Positions 33,391 through 42,451 of a DNA stretch of 64,000 nt are shown piece after piece; position 1 is the stretch's first letter; every line of letters begins with the position of its first letter. Made by a program: the position numbers and the translations under genes. The notes beneath the pieces were generated by a model. That model made no database searches. It had not been told where the DNA came from and was given only the letters and a program-made list of their open reading frames with translations. This DNA comes from an uncultured Lachnospiraceae bacterium (GTDB taxonomy: Bacteria > Bacillota > Clostridia > Lachnospirales > Lachnospiraceae), in the NCBI GenBank assembly GCA_949740535.1, contig CATJHO010000115.1, positions 1-64,000 of the forward strand, written 5' to 3'.

Positions 33391-33891
33391 TTACAGATGG
33401 AAGGCAATCTCCTGCTTCAGAAAAAACTTCTGAACCATCTGATCCCAGGCATGCTCCAGAGACTTGTCCATGGTAAAGAGATTTAAGGAGAGGGCAGTGG
33501 TGCAGGTAAGGCCGGCAAAGTCATAGCGGATATTCAGGATGAGGCCGCCTATGTCCGAAAGGGAGAAGGAACTTTCTGTCTGGGCCAGCAGTTTTTCGGT
33601 ATTTTCCGGGGAAAGCTGGAAGGTAAAGCGGAAGTTCAGGGGTGTGTGCTTTCCCTTGATAAGTTCCAGGCAGAAGGGACGCAGGTCCTGCCAGCGGGAA
33701 AAGCGGCGTGCGGAAAGGTTCAGGGCTACCTGTTCTTCCGGGGTGTAGTAGTCCGGCTCCAGGTGGCCGTCAATGTGGAAGGTGTTGTAGGTGGTGATGC
33801 TGCCTTCTACCACGTGGAAGGGGTCGAAGATCTGTTGCAGCAAGAGTTTGTTCATGAAGGATTTTGTATCTTCAATGCGCAGGGATATCAT
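33391..33891 (-). CDS. DUF5721-like protein of unknown function
   Basis: A 166-aa soluble protein without signal peptide or membrane segment. The start (SLRIEDTKSFMNKLL), FSRWQDLRPFCLELIKGKHTPLNF and the LNIRYDFAGLTCTTALSLNLFTMDK block match what I recall of DUF5721, a family largely confined to Lachnospiraceae. Function is unknown. It is convergent with the DHHW gene, 5 bases apart, and divergent from the aminopeptidase gene. The 247-base gap upstream shows no motif beyond a ribosome site. Confidence 0.75.
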   Translation of the reverse strand: MISLRIEDTKSFMNKLLLQQIFDPFHVVEGSITTYNTFHIDGHLEPDYYTPEEQVALNLSARRFSRWQDLRPFCLELIKGKHTPLNFRFTFQLSPENTEKLLAQTESSFSLSDIGGLILNIRYDFAGLTCTTALSLNLFTMDKSLEHAWDQMVQKFFLKQEIAFHL

Positions 33892-34138
33892 GGATTTGGG
33901 GACCTCCTGTTGTGGATGATTTTGGGTATAGTATACAATAGAATGGCCGGGATTGCAATTGGGAGGGGACGCCCAAGGGGCTTGCGTTCATTAAGTAACG
34001 GTATTTTTCAAGGTGTCTTATGGGCAGGCAGAATCATTTTTTATTAGGAAGCTTTTAGATAGAAACTGAGTATTTTTGGTAACTTGCTGTTCCTGGATTT
34101 GCAGGGAGGGCGTCAAAGAAAGGGAAGGTGGAGTAAAG

Positions 34139-35434
34139 ATGAGCAGGATTTATGCGGAACAGCTGCTGAGGCTGGTGGAGGCAGGGACGTCTCCGTTTCA
34201 TGTGACGGCGGATGTGGAGCGGCAGCTGGCGGAGGCTGGATTTACAAGGCTGTTTATGGACTGTGACTGGGGACTGGACAATGGCGGGAAGTATTATGTG
34301 GTTCATAATGGATCCAGTTTGATTGCATTTACCATTGGGAAAGCACTCCGGTACAGGGAGAGCTTTCGCATTGCGGCGGCTCATACGGATTTTCCGGGAC
34401 TTCGGGTGAAGCCAAGTCCGGAGCTTGTGAAGGATGGATACCGGCAGCTGAATGTGGAGGTTTATGGAGGAGCCATTTTGAATACTTGGCTGGACCGTCC
34501 CCTGTCTGCAACAGGGCGGGTGGTTCTGCGAAGTGATGAGGTGTTCGCTCCCAGAGTGTGTCTGGTGGATTTTAGGAAGCCTTTTCTGACGATTCCCAAT
34601 CTGGCGATCCACATAAACCGGGATGTGAATAAGGGCGTGGAGCTGAATAAGCAGACAGATATGCTGCCGATCCTGGGGCTGGACGGGGAGGAGCCGGATG
34701 AGATCTTCTTCCGGAAGTATCTGGCCCAGGAGCTGCAGGTGGAGCCGGACGAGATACTGGACTATGAGCTGGGACTTTACAATACAGACAGAGGGGAGTT
34801 TCTTGGGCTGTCAGAGGAGTTTATCTCTTCGCCGAGGCTTGACAATCTGACTTCCGTGCAGGCAGTGGTATCCGCCCTGATTTCCGGGAGCAGAACGAAG
34901 GGAATTAATGTGGCGGCATTTTTTGATCACGAGGAGATTGGGAGCCGGACGAAGCAGGGGGCGGGTTCGGTGCTTCTCTCTGCAGTGCTGGAGCGTGTGC
35001 TGCTGGCTTACGGCCGGACCAGGGAGCATTTTCTGGAAAGCTTCTATAAGAGTATGCTGCTCTCTGTGGATGTGGGCCATGCCCTGCATCCCAATAAGGC
35101 GGATAAGAACGATCCTACTCATAAAAATGTGCTGGGAAAAGGAATCTGCATCAAGGAGGCCAGCGGGCAGTCTTATGCTACGGACAGTGAAGCGGTGGCG
35201 GTTCTCCAGCAGCTCTGCGAGGCCAGGGGAATTCCTTACCAGAAGTTTGTGAACCGGTCGGACGGAACCAGCGGAAGCACCCTGGGCTCCATTGCCTCAT
35301 CGTTTCTTCCGGTAAAGACGGTGGATGTGGGAGTGCCGCTTCTGGCTATGCATTCCAGCCGGGAGCTGATGGGAACGGCGGATCAGGAGAGCCTGGTGCG
35401 GGCGCTGGAGGCGTTTTATCAGGTTGAAAGCTAA
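34139..35434 (+). CDS. M18-family metallo-aminopeptidase
   Basis: A 431-aa cytosolic enzyme removing N-terminal residues from peptides with two zinc or similar ions. AAHTDFPGLRVKP holds the first His-x-Asp metal pair, PRLDNLTS the bridging Asp, FFDHEEIGSRTKQGAGS the catalytic Glu-Glu, and the terminal VPLLAMHSSRELM the last His. AAGGTGGAG lies before ATG 34139; the frame is open further upstream but without a site. Acidic residues (Asp/Glu) are the usual preference of family M18, though bacterial members vary. Confidence 0.92.
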   Translation: MSRIYAEQLLRLVEAGTSPFHVTADVERQLAEAGFTRLFMDCDWGLDNGGKYYVVHNGSSLIAFTIGKALRYRESFRIAAAHTDFPGLRVKPSPELVKDGYRQLNVEVYGGAILNTWLDRPLSATGRVVLRSDEVFAPRVCLVDFRKPFLTIPNLAIHINRDVNKGVELNKQTDMLPILGLDGEEPDEIFFRKYLAQELQVEPDEILDYELGLYNTDRGEFLGLSEEFISSPRLDNLTSVQAVVSALISGSRTKGINVAAFFDHEEIGSRTKQGAGSVLLSAVLERVLLAYGRTREHFLESFYKSMLLSVDVGHALHPNKADKNDPTHKNVLGKGICIKEASGQSYATDSEAVAVLQQLCEARGIPYQKFVNRSDGTSGSTLGSIASSFLPVKTVDVGVPLLAMHSSRELMGTADQESLVRALEAFYQVES

Positions 35435-35499
35435 AAAATTTTAGTAATTCCTTCTATAAGTATATGATTAATCAAATTCATGAAAGGATGTTGTAGTAT

Positions 35500-36240
35500 A
35501 TGAGATTATTTGATTTTGCATTTTGCCACGAATATGAAAGAAAAATTCAGGCATTGTCAGGACTTTGTCCAGAAAAATGGAGTTTTGGAAATAATTCTGA
35601 TAATATTATTTTGAAGAATTATATTGAACATACATTTTTAAAATTACAGGAAGAATCTAATATTTTTCAAGGAGATTCCTATGCATTATTTAATACAGGC
35701 TTATTTACTATTTATTATGAACCTATTTATGCTTACTTTACTGAAAATAAAATTGAGAATCGACAAAAATGGTATTTTGATGGATTTTATACTTCCTATC
35801 AACTAGGCATGATGGGGATTGTTTCTTTTCCCAAAAGGGCAAATTATTTTGAAAACCCATCTGATTTAGTATTTGATACAAATTGTGATATTGTCCCGCA
35901 ATACCCCCACATTTTTGGAGATCCTGAAAATTTTCTGCGTATTCCAGAAAGTGTACGTGAAAGCCCCAATAAAACGATGTTATTTGACGGTGCTGTCAAA
36001 AGAGCGAAATTTATGATAGATGGAAATTATAAGACAGCTGTTCCGCAGTATTATCGGAAACGTATACAATTATTAATTCCCATCTGTTTGATAAGTGAAA
36101 GTATTCCTGATTTGGCTCTCGTTGTAAGCAAAAATGAAGCAGGTAATCAATATTTAGGGCATACGTGTCTTACTTTGGATATGGCCTATAATAATGCACG
36201 TTTGATTGCAAGACCAGATAGTATATGGCTTAAACCCTAA
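35500..36240 (+). CDS. DUF3825-like protein in an AT-rich island
   Basis: A 246-aa protein. FNTGLFTIYYEPIYAYF, KWYFDGFYT, and the C-terminal NKTMLFDGAVKRA, YYRKRIQLLIPICL and GHTCLTLDMAYNNARLIARPDSIWL match what I recall of DUF3825, a scattered family of unknown function. The gene is strikingly AT-rich, roughly one third GC, with codon choice unlike all its neighbours (many AAT, ATT, TTA, TAT), and the downstream gap is equally AT-rich. This suggests recent acquisition. AAAGGATG precedes the ATG. I cannot assign a role. Confidence 0.75.
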   Translation: MRLFDFAFCHEYERKIQALSGLCPEKWSFGNNSDNIILKNYIEHTFLKLQEESNIFQGDSYALFNTGLFTIYYEPIYAYFTENKIENRQKWYFDGFYTSYQLGMMGIVSFPKRANYFENPSDLVFDTNCDIVPQYPHIFGDPENFLRIPESVRESPNKTMLFDGAVKRAKFMIDGNYKTAVPQYYRKRIQLLIPICLISESIPDLALVVSKNEAGNQYLGHTCLTLDMAYNNARLIARPDSIWLKP

Positions 36241-36248
36241 AATTTTTC

Positions 36249-36277
36249 TTGACTTACCGTTTTAAAATGTATATACT
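36249..36277 (+). promoter_or_regulatory. Promoter-like element after the DUF3825 gene
   Basis: TTGACT (36249-36254), 17 bases, TATACT (36272-36277), directly behind the DUF3825 stop and ahead of a terminator with no open frame between. Confidence 0.5.
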
Positions 36278-36283
36278 ATACAC

Positions 36284-36430
36284 GTATAGATTATATTATA
36301 TATATTGATTAAATTATTTACGTATTGTTTTATTCTTTTTTACTATTATGTTTTTTATTATTATTGAGGCTTTGTTTATTATTAGAAATAGAGGAACTGT
36401 GCAGTTATGTTACAGTTCCTCTATTTTTAT
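36284..36430 (+). ncRNA. Candidate small RNA transcript
   Basis: About 147 bases lie between a consensus-like promoter and a strong terminator, with no coding frame. The body is AT-rich and shows no recognised RNA family. The promoter could be a chance match in AT-rich DNA, and the terminator may simply serve the DUF3825 gene. Confidence 0.25.
36388..36430 (+). terminator. Terminator after the DUF3825 island
   Basis: A 13-bp perfect stem ATAGAGGAACTGT (36388-36400) with its complement at 36412-36424, followed by TTTTTAT. Confidence 0.9.
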
Positions 36431-36568
36431 AGACTTCATGTGACAGACAACGCATAAACTGTCTCGTAGTTTCAAAAACTACTTGAAAAACATATAATGG
36501 TGTGTTACCATCTTATGTAGTATTAAAAACCACATAAAGTGGTGAAAAGAGCAAGTAGGAGGCAGGTT

Positions 36569-37408
36569 ATGAGTTATAAGATCGTTGTTGACAGCTGCGG
36601 GGAACTTCCGGAGAGCTATAAGAAGGATAAGCGCTTTGAGTGCGTGCCGCTGGTGCTGGATATAGATGGGTATCATGTGGTAGATGACGAGACCTTTGAT
36701 CAGGCGGATTTTCTGCGGAGAGTAGCGGAGAGCCCCAACTGTCCCAAGTCTTCCTGCCCTTCCCCGGAGCGCTATCTGGAGGCTTATACCTGTGAGGCGG
36801 AAAATGTGTATGCAGTAACCCTTTCCGCGGAGCTAAGCGGTTCCTACAACAGCGCAGAGCTGGGGAAGAAGCTCTATCTGGAGGAGAGAGGACAGAAAAA
36901 TATTCATGTGTTTAATTCCTGTTCTGCCTCCATTGGCCAGACATTGATAGCCATGAAGATTGAGGCGTGTGAGAAGGCGGGGATGTCCTTTGCGGAAGTG
37001 GTTAAGGAAGTAGATGCCTATATTGCAGGACAGAATACTTATTTTGTGCTGGAATCTCTGGAGGCCCTGCGCAAGAACGGCCGCCTCAGCAATTTGAAGG
37101 CCTTTGTGGCAAATGCACTGAATATTAAGCCGGTGATGGGGGCAACCCCGATAGGAACCATCTGCCAGCTGGATCAGGCCAGAGGGATCAACCGGGCCCT
37201 GAAGAAGATGGTAGAATATATTACCAGGGATCTGAAGAATCCCGGAGAGAAGCTGCTGGCGATTTCTCACTGCAACTGTCCGGAACGGGCAAAGATGGTG
37301 AAGGAAGAGATTTTAAAGTATATATCCGTGAAGGATGTTCTGATTCTGGACACAGCAGGGGTCAGCAGTCTCTATGCCAGCGACGGGGGCATTATAGTAG
37401 TAGTTTAG
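36569..37408 (+). CDS. DegV-family fatty-acid-binding protein
   Basis: A 279-aa DegV/FakB-type protein. DegV proteins bind a fatty acid; FakB members present it to the kinase FakA. VVDSCGELPES at residues 5-15, SSCPSPERYLEAY near 65, and VTLSAELSGSYNSAEL near 90 (the Thr/Ser that fix the carboxylate) are the family blocks; FVLESLEALRKNGRLS follows. AGGAGG before ATG 36569 is clear. A FakA gene is not in the window, so whether it serves fatty-acid activation is open. Confidence 0.92.
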   Translation: MSYKIVVDSCGELPESYKKDKRFECVPLVLDIDGYHVVDDETFDQADFLRRVAESPNCPKSSCPSPERYLEAYTCEAENVYAVTLSAELSGSYNSAELGKKLYLEERGQKNIHVFNSCSASIGQTLIAMKIEACEKAGMSFAEVVKEVDAYIAGQNTYFVLESLEALRKNGRLSNLKAFVANALNIKPVMGATPIGTICQLDQARGINRALKKMVEYITRDLKNPGEKLLAISHCNCPERAKMVKEEILKYISVKDVLILDTAGVSSLYASDGGIIVVV

Positions 37409-37450
37409 AAGAAATGAAATAAAATTTTTCATGCTTTTTTCATAATTTTG

Positions 37451-37459
37451 TGGTATACT
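37451..37459 (+). promoter_or_regulatory. Extended -10 promoter of the small membrane protein gene
   Basis: TGG-TATACT with a poor -35 box, about 37 bases before the ATG. Confidence 0.45.
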
Positions 37460-37495
37460 CTAACAAAGACGGAAGCAAAGAGAGGATTTTACAAG

Positions 37496-37741
37496 ATGAG
37501 TCAGGAAAAAGTAAACCGCTATAAAGAGGAAAAGGCAAACCGCAAGGAACTGCTGGCCAAGGAGAAGAAGAAACAGGCCATGATGAAGGCAGGAGCCGGA
37601 GTGGTGGTTCTGGCGCTGGTGTGCTGGCTGGGATATTCCGTGTATGATATGGCAAACAGACCGGATACTTCTACGATAGAGATGGATACTTCGGCGCTGG
37701 ATTCCTATCTCTCTACTATGGGAACAGAGAGCGGAGAGTAG
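37496..37741 (+). CDS. Small single-pass membrane protein, function unknown
   Basis: 81 aa. Residues 1-30 are very rich in Lys and Glu (KEEKANRKELLAKEKKKQ) and helical; residues 32-50 form one membrane segment (AGVVVLALVCWLGYSVYDM); the short tail is acidic and Ser/Thr-rich. AGAGGA stands before the ATG, and the protein has its own promoter-like element. By the positive-inside rule the basic N-terminus is cytoplasmic. I do not recognise a family name. Confidence 0.7.
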   Translation: MSQEKVNRYKEEKANRKELLAKEKKKQAMMKAGAGVVVLALVCWLGYSVYDMANRPDTSTIEMDTSALDSYLSTMGTESGE

Positions 37742-37903
37742 CTGTTTCAAAACGGAGAATATTTTTGAGTCAAATAACAGGCTGTGGGCAGAACCATGGC
37801 CTATTATTTTATGTACAGGGACACAAATTTGCGCTTTCCCGGTCATGTATGCCCCTGCTAAGAGAGGGGAAAGAATTTTGTTTAAATGTCAGGAGGGACT
37901 GTC

Positions 37904-39178
37904 ATGAAGCGTACGGATGAAAAATACACGGCATATATTCAGATCCTTAAGGAAGAGCTGATTCCGGCTATGGGGTGTACGGAACCCATTGCTCTGGCGT
38001 ATGCGGCTGCCAAGGCCAGGGAGGTGCTGGGAATGGAGCCGGACCGGGTGCTGGTGCAGGCCAGCGGAAGTATCATTAAAAATGTAAAATCGGTGATTGT
38101 TCCCAACACCAATCATCTGAAAGGAATTCCGGCTGCCGCGGCAGCGGGTATAGTGGCAGGGAGGCCGGAGAAGGAACTGGAGGTAATCGCCCAGGTAAAT
38201 GCGGAGCAGCAGGAGCAGATGCGGACGTTTCTGAAAGAAATTCCCATTGAAGTGGAGCACATAGACAATGGCCTTGTCTTTGACCTGATGGTACGGCTCT
38301 ATGCGGGAGAGCATACCTGTCGTGTGCGGATTGCCAATTACCACACGAATATTGTGCTGATCGAGAAGGATGGAAAGACACTTCTGGAGATTCCGGTGGA
38401 GGATGAGGAGGAGGAAGGCCTGACGGATCGAAGCCTTCTGAATATGGAAGCTATCTGGGATTTTGCCAATACGGTGGAGATTGCGGATGTAAAGGAACTG
38501 CTGGATCAGCAGATTTCTTATAATATGGCTATTGCAGAGGAAGGACTTAAGGGAGATTACGGTGCCAATATCGGCCAGGTGCTTCTGGAGATGGATCCGG
38601 AGGATGTGAAGGTCCGGGCCAAAGCCATGGCGGCAGCCGGATCGGATGCCCGGATGAATGGCTGCGAGCTTCCGGTGATTATCAATTCGGGAAGCGGAAA
38701 CCAGGGGATTACGGCTTCCGTTCCGGTGCTGGTATATGCCCGGCATTTAAAAGCAGATGAAGAAACGTGTTATCGGGCATTGGTTTTATCCAACCTGGTG
38801 GCCATTCACCAGAAGACGGGAATCGGCCGTCTGTCGGCTTACTGCGGCGCTGTCAGTGCGGGAGCCGCTGCCGGGGCGGGTATTGCGTATCTGTATGGCG
38901 GAGGCTTCCGGGAAATCAGCCATACCATTGTAAACGCGCTGGCGATTGTATCGGGGATTATCTGCGATGGAGCCAAGGCTTCCTGTGCGGCGAAGATCGC
39001 TTCTTCGGTGGATGCGGGAATTCTGGGCTATCATATGATTAAGCGGGGACAGCAGTTCTATGGCGGTGACGGAATTGTGGTGAAAGGAATTGAGAATACC
39101 ATCCGGAATGTGGGACAGCTGGGACGTGATGGAATGCGTGGGACCAATGAGGAGATTATCCGTATGATGGTTGAGTAA
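37904..39178 (+). CDS. L-cysteine desulfidase / serine dehydratase-alpha-like protein (UPF0597, CyuA type)
   Basis: A 424-aa protein of the UPF0597 family, which includes the iron-sulfur L-cysteine desulfidase of Methanocaldococcus and E. coli CyuA (YhaM); it would break L-cysteine to pyruvate, ammonia and sulfide. Cys 25 in PAMGCTEPIA and the two Cys of IICDGAKASCAAK near residue 340 are the expected cluster ligands. ATG 37904 follows AGGAGGG with good spacing, whereas the in-frame ATG 37886 has no site. No CyuP permease or CyuR regulator adjoins it. A serine deaminase activity cannot be excluded. Confidence 0.87.
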   Translation: MKRTDEKYTAYIQILKEELIPAMGCTEPIALAYAAAKAREVLGMEPDRVLVQASGSIIKNVKSVIVPNTNHLKGIPAAAAAGIVAGRPEKELEVIAQVNAEQQEQMRTFLKEIPIEVEHIDNGLVFDLMVRLYAGEHTCRVRIANYHTNIVLIEKDGKTLLEIPVEDEEEEGLTDRSLLNMEAIWDFANTVEIADVKELLDQQISYNMAIAEEGLKGDYGANIGQVLLEMDPEDVKVRAKAMAAAGSDARMNGCELPVIINSGSGNQGITASVPVLVYARHLKADEETCYRALVLSNLVAIHQKTGIGRLSAYCGAVSAGAAAGAGIAYLYGGGFREISHTIVNALAIVSGIICDGAKASCAAKIASSVDAGILGYHMIKRGQQFYGGDGIVVKGIENTIRNVGQLGRDGMRGTNEEIIRMMVE

Positions 39179-39182
39179 GAAA

Positions 39183-39211
39183 GAGCCGCAGCCTGTCTTG
39201 GGCTGCGGCTC
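39183..39211. terminator. Bidirectional terminator between the cyuA-like gene and argG
   Basis: An 11-bp GC-rich stem GAGCCGCAGCC/GGCTGCGGCTC with a 7-base loop between convergent genes; T-rich flanks are short on both sides. Confidence 0.75.
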
Positions 39212-39223
39212 AAGTTTTCAAGT

Positions 39224-40450
39224 TTACTTCCTGGAGGCTTCTGCCTCAGCCATCTTCATGGCCCGGACTTTCAGGGGCAGGCCGAAGAGGGTAATGAAGC
39301 CGCTGGCATCATGGTGATCGTAGAGATCGCCGGTGGTAAAGGAGGCCAGGGACTCATTGTACAGGGAGTAGGGAGAAGTAGTTCCGGCTTTGATGATATT
39401 GCCCTTGTAGAGCTTGAACTTTACTTCACCGGTTACATACTCCTGGGTGCTGGTTACGAAGGCCTGCACAGCTTCCCGCAGGGGAGTGAACCATTTTCCT
39501 TCGTACACGATCTGGGCGAATTTATTTCCCAGATCTTTTTTAACTTCCATGACAGCCCGATCCAGTACCAGTTCTTCCAGCTGCTGGTGTGCTTCCATGA
39601 GAATGGTGCCGCCTGGGGTTTCATATACGCCGCGGGATTTCATGCCTACCACGCGGTTTTCTACAATATCTACGATACCGATGCCGTGTTTTCCGCCCAG
39701 GGTGTTGAGCTCGGTGATGATCTCGGAAACTTTCATTGTTCTGCCGTTCAGAGAGACAGGGATGCCTTTTTCAAAGGTCATGGTTACGTACTCGCCTTCG
39801 TCGGGAGCCTTTTCCGGAGTAACCCCCAGAACCAGCATATGTTCATAGTTGGGCTCGCTGGCCGGATCCTCAAGCTCCAGTCCCTCGTGGCTGATGTGCC
39901 ACAAGTTCCGGTCACGGCTGTAGCTCTGGCTATGGTCAAAGGGCAGGTTGATGCCGTGCTGACGGCAGTATTCGATCTCGTCCTCCCGTGACTGCATGGT
40001 CCATACATCGGTCATCCGCCAGGGAGCGATGATGGTCAGATCGGGAGCCAGAGCCTTGATGCCAAGCTCAAAGCGGATCTGGTCGTTGCCCTTGCCGGTT
40101 GCCCCGTGACAGATGGCGGACGCGCCTTCTTTGCGGGCAATCTCTACAAGACGCTTGGCAATGACGGGACGGGCCATGGAGGTGCCCAGCAGGTACTTAT
40201 TCTCATAGACAGCTCCTGCCTGCACGCAGGGCATAATATAATCGTCGCAGAATTCATCAATGATATTCTCAATGTACAGTTTGGATGCGCCGGACAGTCT
40301 CGCCCGCTCTTCCAGTCCGTCTAATTCATTTCCCTGTCCGCAGTCGATGCAGCAGCAGATCACTTCGTAATCAAAATTTTCCTTCAGCCAGGGAATAATG
40401 GCCGTAGTATCCAGGCCGCCGGAATAAGCCAGCACAACTTTTTCTTTCAT
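39224..40450 (-). CDS. argG: Argininosuccinate synthase
   Basis: A 408-aa enzyme that joins citrulline and aspartate with ATP, the penultimate step of arginine synthesis. [17 protein letters not shown] at residues 6-22 is the PP-loop; [27 protein letters not shown]-like ([23 protein letters not shown]) and KGIPVSLNG are typical. GAGGAGG lies before ATG 40450. argH is not in the window. The upstream gap holds ArgR-box-like palindromes, in line with arginine repression. Confidence 0.97.
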   Translation of the reverse strand: MKEKVVLAYSGGLDTTAIIPWLKENFDYEVICCCIDCGQGNELDGLEERARLSGASKLYIENIIDEFCDDYIMPCVQAGAVYENKYLLGTSMARPVIAKRLVEIARKEGASAICHGATGKGNDQIRFELGIKALAPDLTIIAPWRMTDVWTMQSREDEIEYCRQHGINLPFDHSQSYSRDRNLWHISHEGLELEDPASEPNYEHMLVLGVTPEKAPDEGEYVTMTFEKGIPVSLNGRTMKVSEIITELNTLGGKHGIGIVDIVENRVVGMKSRGVYETPGGTILMEAHQQLEELVLDRAVMEVKKDLGNKFAQIVYEGKWFTPLREAVQAFVTSTQEYVTGEVKFKLYKGNIIKAGTTSPYSLYNESLASFTTGDLYDHHDASGFITLFGLPLKVRAMKMAEAEASRK

Positions 40451-40563
40451 ATCTCAATATCCTCCTCAGTATGTTTGATCAGCGGGAATGCCTGACGGAT
40501 CCCGCAAAAGGTGCCGTTTTGTCACTGACAAATAATATACAACATCCGCCTGAAAGATGCAAG

Positions 40564-40652
40564 TGAAATTTTATACATATTTATGAAAAATTATTAAGTT
40601 TATATTGTAGAAAATGAAGATTTTATACATAATATACATTAAATAATGTATA
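40564..40652 (-). promoter_or_regulatory. Putative ArgR boxes upstream of argG
   Basis: Two copies of TATGTATAAAAT-[C]TTTCA-like sequence on the minus strand (40564-40579 and 40615-40631) and a 20-base near-perfect palindrome at 40633-40652 (TATACATTA/TAATGTATA) resemble the ARG-box form TGnATWWWWATnCA. They lie 110-200 bases upstream of argG. A TTGACA at 40663-40668 (minus) could be its -35 box, with a weak -10 inside the palindrome. Confidence 0.45.
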
Positions 40653-40746
40653 AATATTACTCTGTCAAAAAGAGAGTATGGAAGAGGGAAATGAATATTT
40701 TAGAAAATGCAGAATTAAAATGAAGTTGAAAAGAGACATCTTTATC

Positions 40747-40775
40747 TTGTACTCTCAAGTTCCCTGTGCTAAAAT
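40747..40775 (+). promoter_or_regulatory. rarA promoter
   Basis: TTGTAC, 17 bases, TAAAAT at 40770-40775; the predicted start point near 40782 touches the LexA box. Confidence 0.7.
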
Positions 40776-40782
40776 GAGAACA

Positions 40783-40794
40783 GAACAAACGTTC
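40783..40794. promoter_or_regulatory. LexA (SOS) box in front of rarA
   Basis: GAAC-AAAC-GTTC. With its flanks it fits the Bacillus-type consensus CGAACRNRYGTTYC except the first base. Sitting at +1 of a good promoter, it would repress rarA until DNA damage. Confidence 0.8.
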
Positions 40795-40870
40795 CTTTCC
40801 GGGAATGTTAAAATAAAGAAGTCTGAAAGAATATTACGCAGAATGCGGGAAGCGGACAGGAGACAAAAGA

Positions 40871-42226
40871 ATGATGGAGCAGTTGAGTTTATTTGATGAC
40901 CGGGAGCAGACCGCTCCTTTGGCCAGCCGCCTTCGGCCGGAAAGTCTGGACGAGTACGTGGGCCAGTCTCATCTTGTGGGCGAGGGAAAGATCCTGCGGC
41001 GGCTGATTGAGACCGATCAGGTGTCATCTATGATTTTCTGGGGGCCGCCGGGGGTGGGAAAGACTACGCTGGCGCGGATTATTGCCCGGCAGACACGGGC
41101 AGAGTTTGTGGAATTCAGCGCGGTGGCCAGTGGAATCAAGGAGGTGAAGGCAGTGATGAACCAGGCGGAGCAGAACCGCAGGATCGGGATCCGTACCCTG
41201 CTGTTCACGGATGAGATTCACCGCTTCAATAAGGCCCAGCAGGATGCATTTCTGCCCTTTGTGGAGAAAGGGAGTATTGTGCTGGTGGGGGCTACCACGG
41301 AGAACCCTTCCTTTGAGATTAATTCCGCTCTTTTATCCCGGTGCAAGGTGTTTATTCTGAAGGCCCTTGAGGAGGAGGATCTGGTAAGGCTTCTTTGGTA
41401 CGCGCTGAAAAGCCCTAAGGGATTTGGCAGAATGGAGACAGCCATAGAAGAGTCACAGCTTGCGGCCATTGCCCGGTTTGCCAATGGAGATGCCCGGACG
41501 GCTTTGAACACTTTGGAAATGGCAGTGCTCAATGGGAAAATGAATGAACAGGCAGTCGTGTGTATTGATTCGGAGCTTCTGGCACAGTGTATGAACCGGC
41601 GTTCCCTGCTGTATGACAAGAACGGAGAGGAGCACTACAATCTGATTTCTGCCCTTCACAAATCTATGCGCAACAGCGATCCGGATGCAGCAGTTTACTG
41701 GGTGTGCCGGATGCTGGACGGCGGTGAAGATCCCCTGTATATTGCCAGAAGGCTGGTGCGCTTTGCCAGTGAGGATGTGGGGATGGCAGATCCCAAGGCC
41801 CTGCCTCTGGCCGTGTCCGTGTATCAGGCCTGTCATTTTCTGGGGATGCCGGAATGTGACGTACATCTGACTCATGCGGCCGTGTATCTTTCTATGGCGC
41901 CCAAGTCCAATGCCCTCTATGAAGCCTGTGAGGCCTGCAAAAGGGATGTGAGGGAATATCCGGCGGAGCCGGTGCCCCTGCAGATCCGCAACGCACCTAC
42001 GAAGCTGATGAAGGAGCTTCATTATGGGGAAGGCTATATTTATGCACACGATACAGAAGAAAAGCTGAGCCGGATGCAGTGCCTGCCGGATGCACTGGCG
42101 GGACGGCGGTATTACCGGCCTGGCGGAGAAGGGCAGGAGAAGATTGTGAAAGAGCGGTTGGATGAGGTTCTTGCGTGGAAGCGCATGAAAGAAGAATCTG
42201 AAGCTGCTTCGGACGGAGTGAAATGA
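40871..42226 (+). CDS. rarA: Replication-associated recombination ATPase RarA (MgsA)
   Basis: A 451-aa clamp-loader-like AAA+ protein acting at stalled forks. LASRLRPESLDEYVGQSHLVGEGKILRRLI opens the ATPase; GPPGVGKTTLAR is Walker A, LFTDEIHRFNKAQQDAFLP Walker B, GATTENPSFEIN sensor 1 and NGDARTALNTLEMA sensor 2. The C-terminal tetramerisation domain follows (DPLYIARRLVRFASEDVGMADP). The RBS AGGAGA precedes ATG 40871; ATG 40874 is equally possible. A LexA box marks it as an SOS gene. It separates argG from argC, which face away from it and with it respectively. Confidence 0.96.
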   Translation: MMEQLSLFDDREQTAPLASRLRPESLDEYVGQSHLVGEGKILRRLIETDQVSSMIFWGPPGVGKTTLARIIARQTRAEFVEFSAVASGIKEVKAVMNQAEQNRRIGIRTLLFTDEIHRFNKAQQDAFLPFVEKGSIVLVGATTENPSFEINSALLSRCKVFILKALEEEDLVRLLWYALKSPKGFGRMETAIEESQLAAIARFANGDARTALNTLEMAVLNGKMNEQAVVCIDSELLAQCMNRRSLLYDKNGEEHYNLISALHKSMRNSDPDAAVYWVCRMLDGGEDPLYIARRLVRFASEDVGMADPKALPLAVSVYQACHFLGMPECDVHLTHAAVYLSMAPKSNALYEACEACKRDVREYPAEPVPLQIRNAPTKLMKELHYGEGYIYAHDTEEKLSRMQCLPDALAGRRYYRPGGEGQEKIVKERLDEVLAWKRMKEESEAASDGVK

Positions 42227-42271
42227 ATAAATATAAAAATACTTGCATAAATATTCGCTCAGTGGTAAGAT
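42223..42271 (+). promoter_or_regulatory. argC promoter with tandem ArgR boxes
   Basis: Two 18-base ARG-box-like sites at 42223-42240 (ATGAATAAATAT core) and 42243-42260 (TGCATAAATATTCG core), 2 bases apart as expected for an ArgR hexamer. The second overlaps the -35 box of TTGCAT (42243-42248), 17 bases, TAAGAT (42266-42271). The leader to the argC ATG is about 175 bases. Confidence 0.7.
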
Positions 42272-42451
42272 ATTCAGGAAACGCCCATACGGATGCAGGA
42301 GCTTGGAAGAAACCAGCAGCTCTCTCTTTGAGGAATATATCCTTGTGAAGAGAGGGCAGAGGAAAAGCGCACAAAAGAACCTTGCAATCTGCCTGGAAGG
42401 GGATTACAATAATTCAGATCGCAGAAAAAGATTGATAAGAGGAGAGAGATT

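Noticed and set aside
42272-42451. T-box leader before argC
   Set aside because: The 175-base leader lacks the T-box sequence and specifier-loop pattern; ARG boxes explain regulation better.
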